Origin: Maribacter sp.
GTDB lineage: Bacteria; Bacteroidota; Bacteroidia; Flavobacteriales; Flavobacteriaceae
Reading direction: 5' to 3'
NCBI GenBank assembly: GCA_024643345.1
Contig: JAHENB010000020.1
Coordinates: 1 to 54,045, forward strand
DNA: 54,045 nt
Positions 15,312-23,308 of the stretch are shown here, in pieces; position 1 is the stretch's first letter, and the number at the start of each line of letters is the position of its first letter. The notes beneath the pieces were generated by a model. The model did no database searches, was not told the DNA's origin, and worked only from the letters and a program-made list of their open reading frames with translations. A program made the translations under genes and the position numbers.

Positions 15312-16562
15312 ATGTTAATGCCCATAAACCTTAAACATTTCTTACTACTGCTCTTTATTTGCCCCCTGTTCGCGCAGGTGCAACAGGAGGTCGATGCACC
15401 TTCCAATATCAAGTCGATCGTTTTCGTCGGCCCAACCGAAGATCAGTTTCCCATAGCACAGATCGGGGAACCCATTTATTTGCAGTTTGATGATATTACC
15501 GCAAGCGAGCAGGACTATTATTACAAGATTGTCCATTGCAACTATGACTGGGCCCCTTCGGCCCTATTGAAATCACAGTATTTGAATGGTGTCGACAACC
15601 AAAGAATCATCGATTATGGCAATAGTTATACGACGCTGCAACCCTACTCGAACTATCGGCTGACCATCCCCAATGACAATGTAAAGCTCAAGGTCAGCGG
15701 GAATTACATACTTGAAATTTACAACAACAATTATGAATTGCAATTTTCGCGACGCTTTGTAATATATGCCGATCTGGTGAAGGTCGGGGCCATCGTAAAA
15801 CGATCCAGGGATTTCAATTATTTGAATGAAAAGCAAGTGGTACAATTCAATATCAATGCAGGAAATTTTCAATTGGTAAATCCGAAGCAGGAAGTGAAAG
15901 TGGCCATTCTACAAAACCATTTTTGGCCCACGGCAATCTATGATGTTCCCCCACAATTTACGTTGGGGAACGAACTGGTCTATAAGTATGATCGTGAAAC
16001 CAGTTTTTTTGGGGGCAATGAGTACCTCAATTTCGACACCAAAGACCTACGTGCGCCCAGTTCAGTCATTTCAAAGATCGAGCTCACCGACCTCTATAAC
16101 CATTATTTGTTCAGCGATAGGTATCGGTATGACAGGCCCTATACCTATTTTCCCGACATCAATGGAAATTTTGAGGTTCGCACGCTTCAGGGCGATGACG
16201 ATTCACGTGAAGCGGACTACACCAGGGTGCATTTTGGCTTACCTTATAGCGAATTGTTGGCATTGGACGATGTTTATGTCTTTGGCAAATTCAACAATTA
16301 TGCCCTTAGCGATGAGAACAAAATGACATACAATGCGGACAATGGCATGATGGAGGCCCAAATACTTTTCAAACAAGGGTTTTATAATTATAAATACGTC
16401 ATAAAACGGGAAGACGGCACGGTCGATTTGAATACGGTTTCTGGCAATTTCCACTTTACGGAAAACAACTATACCATTTTGGTCTATTACCGTAACTTCG
16501 GAGACTTATATGACAGCGTCATCGGTGTTGGGTCGGCCAACTCCAGAACGATCAGCAATTAG
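15312..16562 (+). CDS. Type IX secretion system plug protein (DUF5103)
   Basis: Length 416 residues. The start is ATG 15312 or the in-frame ATG 15318, both before a signal peptide (INLKHFLLLLFICPLFAQ). The sequence matches the DUF5103 family, now called the T9SS plug: an N-terminal beta domain with IKSIVFVGPTEDQFPIAQIG, YYYKIVHCNYDWAPS and LQPYSNYRLTIPND, then GNYILEIYN and a C-terminal domain ending YTILVYYRNFGD. In the type IX system this protein is reported to close the large SprA translocon pore on the periplasmic side. It is monocistronic, divergent from nqr, and followed by a ~500-bp gap. Confidence 0.88.
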   Translation: MLMPINLKHFLLLLFICPLFAQVQQEVDAPSNIKSIVFVGPTEDQFPIAQIGEPIYLQFDDITASEQDYYYKIVHCNYDWAPSALLKSQYLNGVDNQRIIDYGNSYTTLQPYSNYRLTIPNDNVKLKVSGNYILEIYNNNYELQFSRRFVIYADLVKVGAIVKRSRDFNYLNEKQVVQFNINAGNFQLVNPKQEVKVAILQNHFWPTAIYDVPPQFTLGNELVYKYDRETSFFGGNEYLNFDTKDLRAPSSVISKIELTDLYNHYLFSDRYRYDRPYTYFPDINGNFEVRTLQGDDDSREADYTRVHFGLPYSELLALDDVYVFGKFNNYALSDENKMTYNADNGMMEAQILFKQGFYNYKYVIKREDGTVDLNTVSGNFHFTENNYTILVYYRNFGDLYDSVIGVGSANSRTISN

Positions 16563-17057
16563 CGGGTTTTAGGATTCGCATAAAGTGCTGTGGGATATCT
16601 TAAAATACTTCATTTTTTGTCGTGAAAACCCATCTCGGATCAGCAAGCTTGAAAACGCAAAGCCATCACCCGGATCTTTTGAGCATGTGCATGGGAAATG
16701 CTTCACATCATTTGCCTTTCAACCTTTGGCCAGGCCGAAAAAAAAGCACGTTCAAGGGAAATGTATCTAAAAAAAATACCATTATAACGATCATATCAGA
16801 ATTCGCTTTCATATTCGGCATGGCTTCTTTAACTTGGCGCAATATCCACAATCGGATAGGGAACATTTCCAATGGATTTAATTATTGATTTCAGATATTT
16901 CGTTTTTAAGAGACCGGCCCCAATGACCGTCCAGTGAGAAGGCATGATAAAGGATTTTTAAACTCATGTTAAATTATATTTTCTTTAGGTATTTTTAATT
17001 AATTTTAGCCCAAACCCAGGCAAATCGATATGTGATTTTTCACTTATAGCGCAAAGG
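16563..17057. other. Intergenic stretch without a supported gene
   Basis: About 495 bp between the plug gene and apaG. Short open frames exist at 16585-16770 and 16622-16888, but they have no domain, no good promoter and biased, low-complexity composition. The last ~80 bp are AT-rich and probably hold the apaG promoter (TATTTTTA-like sequence near 16990). No terminator hairpin was recognised. Confidence 0.5.
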
Positions 17058-17444
17058 ATGATAACACAAGTAACCAAAGGAATAAAAGTTTCGGTAATGA
17101 CAAGTTTTGAAGGCACCTTCTTTAAAAACTACAAGATGCATTTTGCCTTCGGCTATACCATAACCATTGAAAACCAAAGCAAGGATTCGGTTCAATTGAC
17201 TTCAAGGCATTGGGAAATATTTGATTCGCTTAATGAAACGGAGTTTATAGATGGCGAAGGGGTGATCGGCAAAAAACCGGTGATCAAGCCCGGCGAATCT
17301 CACACTTACAACTCTGGCTGCCTTTTGGCATCGCCCATAGGGGCCATGAAAGGCCATTATAATATGGTCAACTTCAGTTCCACCGAAAAATTCAGGGTGT
17401 ATATCCCCACCTTCCGGTTCAGTGCTCCTTTTGCTTTGAACTGA
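17058..17444 (+). CDS. apaG: ApaG domain protein
   Basis: Length 128 residues, the usual size of stand-alone ApaG, a fibronectin-III-like beta sandwich. Conserved text: FGYTITIENQSKDSVQLTSRHW, then GEGVIGKKPVIKPGESHTYNSG and GAMKGHYNM near the C-terminus. ApaG has been linked to Co2+/Mg2+ homeostasis and, through similarity to polymerase-interacting domains, to protein binding; its biochemical role is unsettled. Its frequent partners apaH and ksgA are not adjacent here. The gene lies 84 bp upstream of pruA, which has its own promoter box. Confidence 0.93.
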   Translation: MITQVTKGIKVSVMTSFEGTFFKNYKMHFAFGYTITIENQSKDSVQLTSRHWEIFDSLNETEFIDGEGVIGKKPVIKPGESHTYNSGCLLASPIGAMKGHYNMVNFSSTEKFRVYIPTFRFSAPFALN

Positions 17445-17491
17445 TTGCTCCGTTTATCTCCATTTTGCTTTTTAAACGATTTCCGATTTAG

Positions 17492-17499
17492 TACCTTTG
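17492..17499 (+). promoter_or_regulatory. -7 box TACCTTTG for pruA
   Basis: Exact TAnnTTTG match 29 bp before the pruA ATG. A TTTG at 17464-17467 lies 24 bp upstream, slightly beyond the usual -33 spacing. Confidence 0.55.
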
Positions 17500-17528
17500 T
17501 GCTCATTTAGAAATTTAAAAACGAGATA

Positions 17529-19157
17529 ATGGGCAAAGGCTTTTTCCAAGTACCAACGGCATTCAACGAACCTATCAAAAGTTATGCTCCCGGCTCTGCC
17601 GAAAGGGAGGAAGTACTGCAGCAGTACAAATCGTATTTTAAAGGAAAAGTGGAGATTCCACTGTACATAGGCAGCGAAGAAATCAAAACGGGCAAAACCC
17701 GGCCAATGTCTCCCCCACATGATCACAAACACCAAGTGGGCCATTATCATCTAGCGGAAAAAAAACATGTTACCCAAGCCATTAAAAATGGTTTATCGGC
17801 CAGGAACGATTGGTCACGGCTCCCTTGGGAGCAACGTGCGGCCATTTTTTTGAAGGCGGCCGATCTGATCGCTGGCCCCTATCGCGCAAAAATCAATGCG
17901 GCAACCATGATCGCCCAATCTAAGACAATCCATCAGGCGGAAATCGACGCCGCCTGCGAATTGATTGATTTCCTTCGGTTCAATGTGGAATATATGTCGC
18001 AAATCTATGAAGCGCAGCCCGATTCTTCGGAGGGTGTCTGGAACCGTGTGGAATATCGTCCCTTGGAAGGCTTTGTTTATGCCATTACCCCTTTCAATTT
18101 TACTGCCATTGCAGGAAACTTGCCGGCCAGCGCGGCCATGATGGGCAATGTGGTCATTTGGAAGCCCAGTGACAGTCAAATTTTTTCGGCCAAGGTGATT
18201 GTCGATGTATTCAAGGAAGCGGGGCTGCCAGATGGCGTGATCAACGTTATTTATGGTGATCCGGTAATGATCACGGAAACCATATTGGCCAGTCCAGATT
18301 TCGCTGGAATACATTTTACGGGATCAACACATGTCTTCAAGGCATTGTGGAAACAGATCGGCCAAAACATCGATACCTATAAAACCTACCCCCGAATTGT
18401 GGGTGAAACCGGAGGGAAAGATTTTATTTTGGCACACCCTACAGCCAAACCTGCCCAGGTAGCCACTGCGATCGTACGCGGTGCTTTTGAATTCCAAGGA
18501 CAGAAATGCAGCGCCGCCTCCAGGGTGTATCTGCCCAAGTCGACCGCCAGGGAAATATTGGATTGGGTGAAAAAAGACCTTAAGTCGTTCAACAAACCCG
18601 GATCCCCCGAGGATATGTCGAATTTTATCACTGCGGTGATCCACGAAGGCTCTTTTGATAAACTGGCAAAATATATCGATCAGGCAAAAAAAGACAAGAC
18701 CGCCGAAATCGTTGCAGGTGGAAATTACGATAAATCGAAAGGTTATTTTATCGAACCGACCGTTATCCTTACCACCGACCCTAAATACACCACCATGGAA
18801 ACCGAATTGTTCGGCCCTGTGGTCACAATATATATATACGAGGATAGTGATTGGGGCAAGACCTTGAAATTGGTCGATACGACCTCCGAATATGCGCTGA
18901 CCGGGGCCGTTTTGGCCACAGATAGGTATGCCATAGCGGAAGCCACCTCAGCATTGCAGAATTGTGCGGGCAACTTCTATATCAACGACAAACCCACCGG
19001 TGCCGTGGTGGGGCAGCAACCTTTTGGAGGGGCCAGGGCATCCGGAACCAACGACAAGGCAGGTTCTGCGCAAAACCTGCTAAGATGGGTTTCTCCCAGG
19101 TTGATCAAGGAAACCTTTGTAACCCCTGAAGACTATCGCTACCCTTTTTTGGGATAG
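17529..19157 (+). CDS. pruA: L-glutamate gamma-semialdehyde (1-pyrroline-5-carboxylate) dehydrogenase
   Basis: Length 542 residues, matching the stand-alone P5C dehydrogenase that oxidises glutamate semialdehyde to glutamate with NAD+, the second step of proline degradation; it also takes the product of arginine/ornithine breakdown. ALDH motifs: YAITPFNFTAIAGNLPASAAMMGN, IHFTGSTHVFKALW, the general base Glu in GETGGKDF, the nucleophile Cys in EFQGQKCSAASR, and ELFGPVVTIYIY. The PutA proline dehydrogenase domain is missing, so proline dehydrogenase must be encoded elsewhere. It could also process products of cyanophycin-derived arginine from the locus at 47.5-52 kb; that link is inference. Confidence 0.96.
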   Translation: MGKGFFQVPTAFNEPIKSYAPGSAEREEVLQQYKSYFKGKVEIPLYIGSEEIKTGKTRPMSPPHDHKHQVGHYHLAEKKHVTQAIKNGLSARNDWSRLPWEQRAAIFLKAADLIAGPYRAKINAATMIAQSKTIHQAEIDAACELIDFLRFNVEYMSQIYEAQPDSSEGVWNRVEYRPLEGFVYAITPFNFTAIAGNLPASAAMMGNVVIWKPSDSQIFSAKVIVDVFKEAGLPDGVINVIYGDPVMITETILASPDFAGIHFTGSTHVFKALWKQIGQNIDTYKTYPRIVGETGGKDFILAHPTAKPAQVATAIVRGAFEFQGQKCSAASRVYLPKSTAREILDWVKKDLKSFNKPGSPEDMSNFITAVIHEGSFDKLAKYIDQAKKDKTAEIVAGGNYDKSKGYFIEPTVILTTDPKYTTMETELFGPVVTIYIYEDSDWGKTLKLVDTTSEYALTGAVLATDRYAIAEATSALQNCAGNFYINDKPTGAVVGQQPFGGARASGTNDKAGSAQNLLRWVSPRLIKETFVTPEDYRYPFLG

Positions 19158-19196
19158 AACCATAAATTAAACTTAAGGATCGAACACTTTTTTTAA

Positions 19197-19204
19197 TACC
19201 TTTA
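19197..19204 (+). promoter_or_regulatory. Possible -7 box TACCTTTA for the DinB-like gene
   Basis: One base off TAnnTTTG, 53 bp before the ATG at 19258. No -33 TTG is seen at the expected distance. Confidence 0.4.
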
Positions 19205-19257
19205 GTTGGATCGGGAACCCCGACGCCAATTATTAATCAACTTTAAACATTAAGAAC

Positions 19258-19770
19258 ATGAAAAAAATTACGCTCTTGTTTACACTTCTTACCATGACCT
19301 TTGTATCCGCTCAGGACGATATGGTGCAACAAAGTGTAAAAGCGCTCTTAAGCGGTAATCAAGGACAGATCGCTTCGCTGGCTGAAGCTTTTCCAGCTGA
19401 TAAGTACGATTGGAGACCTGCAGCGGGTATTCGGTCGGTAGGGGAATCCATGCTCCATGTTGCGGGGGCGAACTATTATATTGCTTCGAAACTTGGGTTC
19501 GCGCCACCGGAAGACGTAGATCTGATGAACATTGAAAAAATTCAAGGAAAGGAAAATATTATTGCCGCATTGACCAAATCCTTCGAATTCGTTCAGGAAA
19601 AATTGGGAAGTATCGATACCTCAACATTGGGCAATGATGTGGACCTGGGATTTGCCAAAATGAACGTCCTTTCTTCCATGCTCATTATTCTAGAGCACAC
19701 TGGAGAGCATAAGGGACAATTGATCGCTTATGCAAGATCGAACAACGTTACACCTCCGTGGAGCAAGTAA
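19258..19770 (+). CDS. Exported DinB/YfiT-like four-helix bundle protein
   Basis: Length 170 residues, with a signal peptide (MKKITLLFTLLTMTFVSAQ). The remainder fits the DinB_2 fold: a four-helix bundle with three His that bind a divalent metal. The visible His are in SVGESMLHVAGANYYI (first helix) and ILEHTGEHKGQLIAYAR (third helix). The closing NNVTPPWS is characteristic of this exported Bacteroidota subgroup. Family members include thiol-S-transferases and many proteins of unknown role; substrate here is unknown. The gene has its own promoter-like box and a very strong terminator 17 bp after the stop, so it is monocistronic. Confidence 0.85.
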   Translation: MKKITLLFTLLTMTFVSAQDDMVQQSVKALLSGNQGQIASLAEAFPADKYDWRPAAGIRSVGESMLHVAGANYYIASKLGFAPPEDVDLMNIEKIQGKENIIAALTKSFEFVQEKLGSIDTSTLGNDVDLGFAKMNVLSSMLIILEHTGEHKGQLIAYARSNNVTPPWSK

Positions 19771-19786
19771 GGCATTATAATTTTTC

Positions 19787-19826
19787 AAAAGTCCCGCAGT
19801 GCATTGCACTGCGGGACTTTTTTTTT
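19787..19826 (+). terminator. Very strong intrinsic terminator after the DinB-like gene
   Basis: AAAAGTCCCGCAGTGC (19787-19802) pairs perfectly with GCACTGCGGGACTTTT (19806-19821) around the 3-nt loop ATT, followed by T residues to 19826. A 16-bp GC-rich stem, probably active in both directions. Confidence 0.93.
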
Positions 19827-19883
19827 CCTTGTTCTGGCAAGTGAGGTGCATGAAAAGCATGGGGAGCAAAATCGATTTATACG

Positions 19884-19904
19884 CCGTTAATAACGGTACT
19901 TTTG
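19884..19904 (+). promoter_or_regulatory. Promoter box with adjoining dyad CCGTTAATAACGG
   Basis: The 13-bp dyad CCGTTA-A-TAACGG (19884-19896) directly touches an exact -7 box TACTTTTG (19897-19904). No gene starts within the next 150 bp except the 43-codon ORF at 20061, so the transcript would have a ~150-nt leader or be a non-coding RNA. An operator for a dimeric repressor would fit; no regulator is identified. Confidence 0.4.
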
Positions 19905-19986
19905 TTAGGAGCGGGAAGTCTGAAACCTATCAAATTTTAACCACATCTATCATATTCTCCCAGATATAATCATTTCTGCCGATAAT

Positions 19987-20033
19987 TTTAATGTTAATTT
20001 AACGTTACTTAATTGTTATTTTAATGTAACTTA
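19987..20033. repeat. Array of four GTTA boxes with exact 11-bp spacing
   Basis: TTAATGTTA, TTAACGTTA, TTAATTGTTA and TTAATGTAA place GTTA/GTAA cores at 19993, 20004, 20015 and 20026, exactly one helical turn (11 bp) apart. Boxes two and four (TTTAACGTTACTTA and TTTAATGTAACTTA) agree at 12 of 14 positions and are 22 bp apart. Probable multi-site binding region for a regulator, 28 bp before the 43-codon ORF. Confidence 0.45.
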
Positions 20034-20060
20034 GTGTTGTATCGTTTAACGAAAACCAAG

Positions 20061-20192
20061 ATGATGAAAGAAATAAAACCTCCAAATGTTTACCACAAAA
20101 GAAACGAATCGCCCTGGCACCGGATGGAGTCCTATTTAAAATCCTATGCCAAAAAATGCAGGGATTCGTATTACCGAATGCTGAGTCTTTGA
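20061..20192 (+). CDS. Putative 43-residue basic micro-protein
   Basis: ATG ATG at 20061 opens 43 codons ending in TGA at 20190-20192, one base before the convergent rsmG stop. The peptide starts MMKEIKPPNVYHKRNESPW and includes a basic, aromatic helix-like part (MESYLKSYAKKCRDSYYRM). It has no membrane helix. Support for it being real: a promoter box and a phased box array upstream, and exact fit into the gap before rsmG. I do not recognise a family; it could be a chance frame. Confidence 0.45.
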   Translation: MMKEIKPPNVYHKRNESPWHRMESYLKSYAKKCRDSYYRMLSL

Positions 20193-20193
20193 T

Positions 20194-20829
20194 TCAACCC
20201 TTGAATTTCAAGGGCAGGTAGACTAGCTTTTTGGTTTCAAAAAACGGTTCCTTAAAATATTCCGTAAGGTCAAAGATCTGGGCGGTCTTATATTCTTTCA
20301 GTTCTTCCGACAAATCGCCCCCTTTCAGATAAAGAATACCGTTTCTTCTTTCATGAACTGATTCTTTTTTGATCCTGCCTTTTACCCAATGCACAAAAGT
20401 GGGCATCGAGGCCACTGCCCTGCTCACTATAAAATCAAATTGCCCCGATATTTCCTCGACCCGTTTGTTCACCGCCGTTACATTCGTCAATTGCAATCCC
20501 GCCACTACCTCTTCGACCACTTTAATTTTTTTGCCTATCGAATCGACCAAGGTAAAATGGGTATCTGGAAAAAGTATGGCCAAGGGAATTCCCGGAAACC
20601 CGCCCCCGGTTCCTACGTCCAAAACTTTAGATCCGGGCCTGAACATCTGTATTTTGGCGATTCCCAAAGAATGAAGCACATGACGCAGGTAGAGTTCTTC
20701 TATATCCTTACGAGACACCACATTTATTTTTTGGTTCCAATCTTGGTAAAGATCCGATAAAAGAGCGAATCGTTGTCGCTGTGTATCGCTAAGGTCTGGA
20801 AAGTAATCGAATATCAACTGGGCATCCAT
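20194..20829 (-). CDS. rsmG: 16S rRNA (guanine-527-N7) methyltransferase
   Basis: The ATG at 20829 (MDAQLIFDYFPDLSD) gives 211 residues, as in relatives; an in-frame ATG at 20871 would add 14 residues that do not resemble the family. RsmG (GidB) methylates N7 of G527 in 16S rRNA using SAM. Seen: WNQKINVVSRKDIEELYLRHVLHSL, the SAM-binding motif VLDVGTGGGFPGIPLAI, then FTLVDSIGKKIKVVE and FIVSRAVASMPTF. The gene stands alone on the minus strand, tail-to-tail with the 43-codon ORF and head-to-head with the desaturase. Confidence 0.95.
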   Translation of the reverse strand: MDAQLIFDYFPDLSDTQRQRFALLSDLYQDWNQKINVVSRKDIEELYLRHVLHSLGIAKIQMFRPGSKVLDVGTGGGFPGIPLAILFPDTHFTLVDSIGKKIKVVEEVVAGLQLTNVTAVNKRVEEISGQFDFIVSRAVASMPTFVHWVKGRIKKESVHERRNGILYLKGGDLSEELKEYKTAQIFDLTEYFKEPFFETKKLVYLPLKFKG

Positions 20830-20921
20830 TTCGGGCAACATATTGCACAAAAATAGCGTTTTCATTATCATAAAGATTTCCTTTTTAGGAAAGAATTATG
20901 GCTTTAAAATCGTAATTACTT

Positions 20922-20929
20922 TATCTTTA
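20922..20929 (+). promoter_or_regulatory. Possible -7 box TATCTTTA for the desaturase
   Basis: One base off TAnnTTTG and only 8 bp before the first ATG (20938), so translation may begin at the second Met (20947) or on a leaderless mRNA. Confidence 0.4.
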
Positions 20930-20937
20930 CCAAAAGA

Positions 20938-22050
20938 ATGCAATCCATGGATTCAAACACGATACGATTCTCCAGGGCCGATTCTGCCCAATTTTTCAGA
21001 ACATTGAACAAAAGGGTCAACGATTATTTCAAGGAAAACAAACTCAAGAAAACTGGCAATTGGCGACTGCACGTCAAATCGGCGATCATGTTCGCCCTTT
21101 TTCTGGCCCCATATTTTCTGATTCTCACCCTGAACCTCCCGAATTGGGTGAATTTACTGCTAACCATAGTGATGGGCATTGGCATGGCCGGTGTAGGCAT
21201 GAACGTGATGCACGATGGCAACCACGGTTCGTACTCCAACAAAAAATGGGTGAACAAGCTGATGGGAAGCAGCATCTATATCCTGGCTGGCAATGTTTAC
21301 AACTGGCAGGTACAGCACAACGTATTGCACCATACCTACACCAACATTCATGAACACGACGAAGATCTGGAAGCCGGTCGGATACTCCGTTTTTCTAAAC
21401 ATGCCAAATGGCACCGTTTCCATCGGTTCCAGCATTACTATTCGGTGTTTTTATATGGTCTTTTGACCTTCAACTGGGCGATTACAACAGATTTTCAGCA
21501 GATGTATCGCTACATGAAACGCCGCTTATCTTATGGCAAATTGCCCAGCCCTGCAATGAACTGGAGCACCTTGGTGGTGACCAAAATATTGTATATCGTT
21601 ATTTGGATCGTTCTTCCACTTGTATTTTTGGAGATGGCATGGTGGAAAATTTTATTGGGATTCTTTATCATGCACTATGTCGCAGGGGTCATTTTAAGTG
21701 TTGTCTTTCAGTTGGCCCATGTCGTCGATGAAGCGGAAACCCCTTTACCAGATAAAAGTGGTTCGATGAAGAATACCTGGGCCGTCCATCAGCTGTTTAC
21801 CACTGTAAATTTCGGTACCAAAAACCGAATTGTGAATTGGTTTACGGGAGGTTTGAACCATCAAGTGGAGCACCACATCTTTCCTAACATCAGCCATGTG
21901 CATTACACAAAAATTTCAAAAATTGTGAAACAAACGGCAATAGAATTTAATTTGCCCTATAACGAATATAAAACTACCAGAAAAGCCATAATTTCGCACT
22001 TCAAACATTTAAGGGAATTGGGCAAAAACCCTGCCTTACAATACAAGTAA
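20938..22050 (+). CDS. Membrane fatty-acid desaturase (acyl-lipid/linoleoyl-CoA desaturase-like)
   Basis: Length 370 residues; ATG 20938 or 20947 (MDSNTIRFSRADSAQFF). Three His boxes that hold the di-iron centre are present: HDGNH, then HNVLHH (HxxxHH), and the third QVEHH in GGLNHQVEHHIFPNISHVHY. The Gln at the start of the third box is typical of front-end desaturases, but no N-terminal cytochrome b5 domain exists, so electrons must come from a separate carrier. About four membrane helices. Role: introducing a double bond in membrane acyl chains, presumably for fluidity; the position of the bond cannot be read from sequence. The aminotransferase gene follows after 13 bp. Confidence 0.9.
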   Translation: MQSMDSNTIRFSRADSAQFFRTLNKRVNDYFKENKLKKTGNWRLHVKSAIMFALFLAPYFLILTLNLPNWVNLLLTIVMGIGMAGVGMNVMHDGNHGSYSNKKWVNKLMGSSIYILAGNVYNWQVQHNVLHHTYTNIHEHDEDLEAGRILRFSKHAKWHRFHRFQHYYSVFLYGLLTFNWAITTDFQQMYRYMKRRLSYGKLPSPAMNWSTLVVTKILYIVIWIVLPLVFLEMAWWKILLGFFIMHYVAGVILSVVFQLAHVVDEAETPLPDKSGSMKNTWAVHQLFTTVNFGTKNRIVNWFTGGLNHQVEHHIFPNISHVHYTKISKIVKQTAIEFNLPYNEYKTTRKAIISHFKHLRELGKNPALQYK

Positions 22051-22063
22051 TTCTTATTAATTT

Positions 22064-23251
22064 ATGAACGACCATTTATCCGAAAGAATCAATAACATGG
22101 CTACTTCGGCAACCTTGGCTATGGCCGCCAAGGCGAGGGAACTTCGAAACGAAGGAAAGGACATCATCGGGTTGAGCTTGGGCGAACCCGATTTCAATAT
22201 CCCCGATTTTATAAAGGAATCGGCCAAAAAAGCCATCGACGACAATTATAGCAGTTACTCCCCTGTAGATGGCTATGCCGATTTAAAACAAGCCATTTCC
22301 AATAAATTCAAAAGGGACAATAATCTGAGCTATGCCCTTAACCAAATTGTGGTTTCAACCGGTGCAAAGCAATCTTTGGCCAATGTGGCCATGGTGATGT
22401 TGAACAAAGGCGATGAGGTGATCTTACCGGCACCCTACTGGGTGAGCTATAGCGATATCGTAAAATTGGCCGATGGCGTTCCCGTAGAGGTACCCACCAA
22501 CATCGATACCGATTTTAAAATGACGCCGGCACAATTGGAGGCCGCAATCACCCCAAAAACCAAAATGCTTTGGTTCAGTTCTCCATGCAACCCCAGTGGT
22601 TCGGTATACAATCAAAAGGAACTGGAAGGTTTGGCAAAAGTATTGCGAAAACATCCAAACATTTTTGTGGTCTCCGATGAAATTTACGAGCATATCAATT
22701 TTCGAGGCGGACATGTGAGCATTGCCGCAATCGAAGGCATGTACGATCGCACCATTACCGTTAACGGGGTATCAAAAGCATTCGCCATGACCGGATGGCG
22801 TATCGGTTATATCGGTGGCCCTTCCTGGATCGCCTCGGCCTGTACGAAATTTCAAGGACAGATCACCAGTGGCGCCAATGCCATAGCCCAAAGGGCAACC
22901 ATCACCGCATTGGAGGCCCCGGTAAGCAGGATCCAATTCATGATCGACGAGTTCCACAAAAGACGCGATTTAATTTTAGGGCTTTTGGGGGAAATACCAG
23001 GTTTCAACCTCAACATACCCGAAGGGGCTTTTTATGTGTTCCCCGATATTTCAAGCTTTTTTGGAAAAACCCTAAAAGGTACCACCATCCATACTGCTTC
23101 GGATTTCTCACTATATCTTTTGGCCCATGCACAGGTCGCGACCGTAAGCGGGGAATCATTTGGCAATGATAGGTGCATCCGAATTTCCTATGCGGCATCA
23201 GAAAAAGAACTGCGTGAGGCAGCAGCAAGAATCAAAGCTGCCCTTCAATAA
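22064..23251 (+). CDS. aspC: Aspartate/class I PLP aminotransferase
   Basis: Length 395 residues, fold type I, subgroup Ib (like Thermus AspAT). PLP-binding Lys238 is in TVNGVSKAFAMTGWRIGYIGG; Asn176 in SSPCNPSGS and Asp205 in VVSDEIYEH contact the cofactor; Arg in CIRISYAAS binds the substrate carboxylate. It should transfer the amino group between glutamate and oxaloacetate; related substrates (prephenate) cannot be excluded. It follows the desaturase by 13 bp and probably shares its mRNA. It supplies aspartate, one of the two monomers for the cyanophycin locus, though that is true of any AspAT. Confidence 0.93.
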   Translation: MNDHLSERINNMATSATLAMAAKARELRNEGKDIIGLSLGEPDFNIPDFIKESAKKAIDDNYSSYSPVDGYADLKQAISNKFKRDNNLSYALNQIVVSTGAKQSLANVAMVMLNKGDEVILPAPYWVSYSDIVKLADGVPVEVPTNIDTDFKMTPAQLEAAITPKTKMLWFSSPCNPSGSVYNQKELEGLAKVLRKHPNIFVVSDEIYEHINFRGGHVSIAAIEGMYDRTITVNGVSKAFAMTGWRIGYIGGPSWIASACTKFQGQITSGANAIAQRATITALEAPVSRIQFMIDEFHKRRDLILGLLGEIPGFNLNIPEGAFYVFPDISSFFGKTLKGTTIHTASDFSLYLLAHAQVATVSGESFGNDRCIRISYAASEKELREAAARIKAALQ

Positions 23252-23308
23252 ATTTTATGGTTGTGGCGCGTTTCGTCGCTATGGGGAATTGCCTTCAGTA
23301 CATTACGA

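Noticed and set aside
16600-16770. Imperfect GGGAAATG repeats in the apaG upstream gap
   Set aside because: Too short and imperfect to separate from chance.
16585-16888. Two overlapping open frames in the gap between the T9SS plug gene and apaG
   Set aside because: No family features, no promoter or convincing start, and the two frames compete. Composition looks non-coding.
20830-20871. Upstream start for rsmG giving 14 extra residues
   Set aside because: The added part (MIMKTLFLCNMLPE) does not resemble RsmG, whose homologues begin near MDAQ.
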